From: Chloroflexota bacterium
Lineage (GTDB): Bacteria > Chloroflexota > Limnocylindria > Limnocylindrales > CSP1-4
Length of the DNA: 5,652 bases
Assembly: GCA_021786915.1 (NCBI GenBank)
Contig: JAJYMP010000553.1
Coordinates: 1 to 5,652, forward strand
Direction: 5' to 3'
The position numbers and the translations under genes were made by a program. The notes below the pieces were generated by a model, which saw only the letters and a list, made by a program, of their open reading frames with translations, did no database searches and was not told the origin of the DNA. Positions 4,916 through 5,652 of the stretch are shown one piece after another. How positions within the stretch are numbered: position 1 is the stretch's first letter; each line of letters starts with the position of its first letter.

Positions 4916-5494
4916 TCATTCAACCCAGTGGCATTGCTCTTCGTCATTCTGGCACCCGCACGCCGTAACTTCCACTGCAGGACCTTGCAGAATGGAGAAC
5001 AGCACCTGGTCGGAAGACGGAGGGAAAGCGGCGGTGTCGAAGGGACAAGAGTACCAACCGCACTCATTGAACTCTGTGGCGCAGTTCCAGACGTATCCAG
5101 ACAGGTTCTCGCAGTAGTAGTAGACCTCCACGGTCCCGATGCCCATCGTGCCCGTCGCCCAGCAGTATTGGCCCCAACCACATTCGTAGTACACGGTCGG
5201 GTCCGTAATCGCGCTGGGCCCGCCGTGGCCTACCGGCATTGGCTGCTGCGCGTTGAGGATCTTGGATGGGACCGGATGGCCCAGTAGAGTTGAAGGAAGC
5301 GGAACGTTCGGCGGGCACACCACGATGGCCGACGAAATGCCGCTCGCGCTCGCCGACGTGCGACAGGCGGCCGGTGGCGTAGTGCCACTCTTTGAGGTAC
5401 TCGCGTTGACCGAGGCTGCGCCGGGCAAGACCAAAGCCGCCAAGAGCGCGAGACTGGCCACTGGACCGAGACGCCGCACGTAATCCAGACGCAT
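4916..5494 (-). CDS. Secreted cysteine-rich protein with duplicated ECGW motif
   Basis: This encodes 192 residues. ATG 5494 is chosen because GGAGGT (complement of 5502-5507) lies 7 nt upstream and a clean signal peptide follows; a longer in-frame start at 5536 would bury it. Residues 1-31 are the signal: RLDYVRR, a hydrophobic VASLALLAALVL, and probable cleavage after VNA (29-31). The mature protein has 11 cysteines (44, 60, 105, 111, 128, 138, 145, 150, 179, 181, 188). Residues 102-152 are strikingly aromatic and contain YECGWGQYCW (103-112) and NECGWYSCPF (143-152), a likely internal duplication flanking YYYCENLSGYVWNC (125-138). The C-terminus packs TACGCQNDEEQC. Such spacing suggests a small disulfide-stabilised extracellular domain. 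An odd number leaves one free cysteine or an intermolecular bond. No family is recognised. It is the first gene of the leftward pair. Confidence 0.9.
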   Translation of the reverse strand: MRLDYVRRLGPVASLALLAALVLPGAASVNASTSKSGTTPPAACRTSASASGISSAIVVCPPNVPLPSTLLGHPVPSKILNAQQPMPVGHGGPSAITDPTVYYECGWGQYCWATGTMGIGTVEVYYYCENLSGYVWNCATEFNECGWYSCPFDTAAFPPSSDQVLFSILQGPAVEVTACGCQNDEEQCHWVE

Positions 5495-5652
5495 CTCCGT
5501 GACCTCCACGCTAGAGATGCCCGTGTTGCACAGCACTCAGACGTCCACGATGCCGATCCACGGGCGGGAACGCCAACGTGGAAGCCCTGGTTACTGTGCC
5601 TCATGTGGAGGGCCCTGAGGGAACGGTAGCGCTGCACGTCGAAAACACAACT
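5495..5652 (-). promoter_or_regulatory. Upstream region of the cysteine-rich gene; SD clear, promoter not identified
   Basis: On the minus strand this stretch leads into ATG 5494. The strong GGAGGT ribosome-binding site (plus-strand 5502-5507) is clear. CTAGCG, also found ahead of the secreted operon at 719, occurs just upstream of it (plus-strand 5509-5514). No convincing -35/-10 pair was found and no gene is supported here. Confidence 0.4.

Overview
This is a GC-rich bacterial window, probably chromosomal. Almost every gene in it encodes a small exported protein or lipoprotein. GC-rich codon use, strong Shine-Dalgarno (SD) sites, Ser/Thr/Pro linkers behind lipoboxes and TolB/WD40-like propeller repeats fit a high-GC lineage such as Actinomycetota or Chloroflexota. 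No marker gene settles the phylum.

Layout. Positions 1-320 hold the C-terminal end of a beta-class DNA methyltransferase that enters from the left edge. Positions 321-718 are non-coding, with a perfect 12-bp hairpin, an isolated TTGACA hexamer, several small stems and a possible 14-residue leader ORF. Positions 719-2373 form a compact three-gene plus-strand operon of exported proteins: a 250-residue secreted beta-rich protein, a 157-residue secreted protein joined to it by an ATGA overlap, and a 140-residue lipoprotein 9 bp further on. Positions 2374-2729 are non-coding and carry a 15-bp inverted repeat. Positions 2730-3987 are the remains of one lipoprotein beta-propeller gene, broken by an in-frame TAG and several frame changes. 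Positions 3988-4314 are non-coding, with a third long hairpin. On the minus strand a gene for a secreted 11-cysteine protein (5494-4916) is followed after 37 bp by one for a beta-sandwich-like protein (4878-4315), probably as a two-gene operon running left.

How the parts relate. No metabolic pathway is visible. The plus-strand trio and the minus-strand pair look like cell-surface or secreted functions whose family roles are not known to me. The methyltransferase fragment has no visible restriction partner inside the window. I do not see a complete defence system, CRISPR array, tRNA, rRNA or insertion sequence. The most informative features are the translationally linked exported trio, the cysteine-rich protein with a duplicated ECGW motif, and the multiply broken propeller gene with a short tandem-repeat tract inside it.
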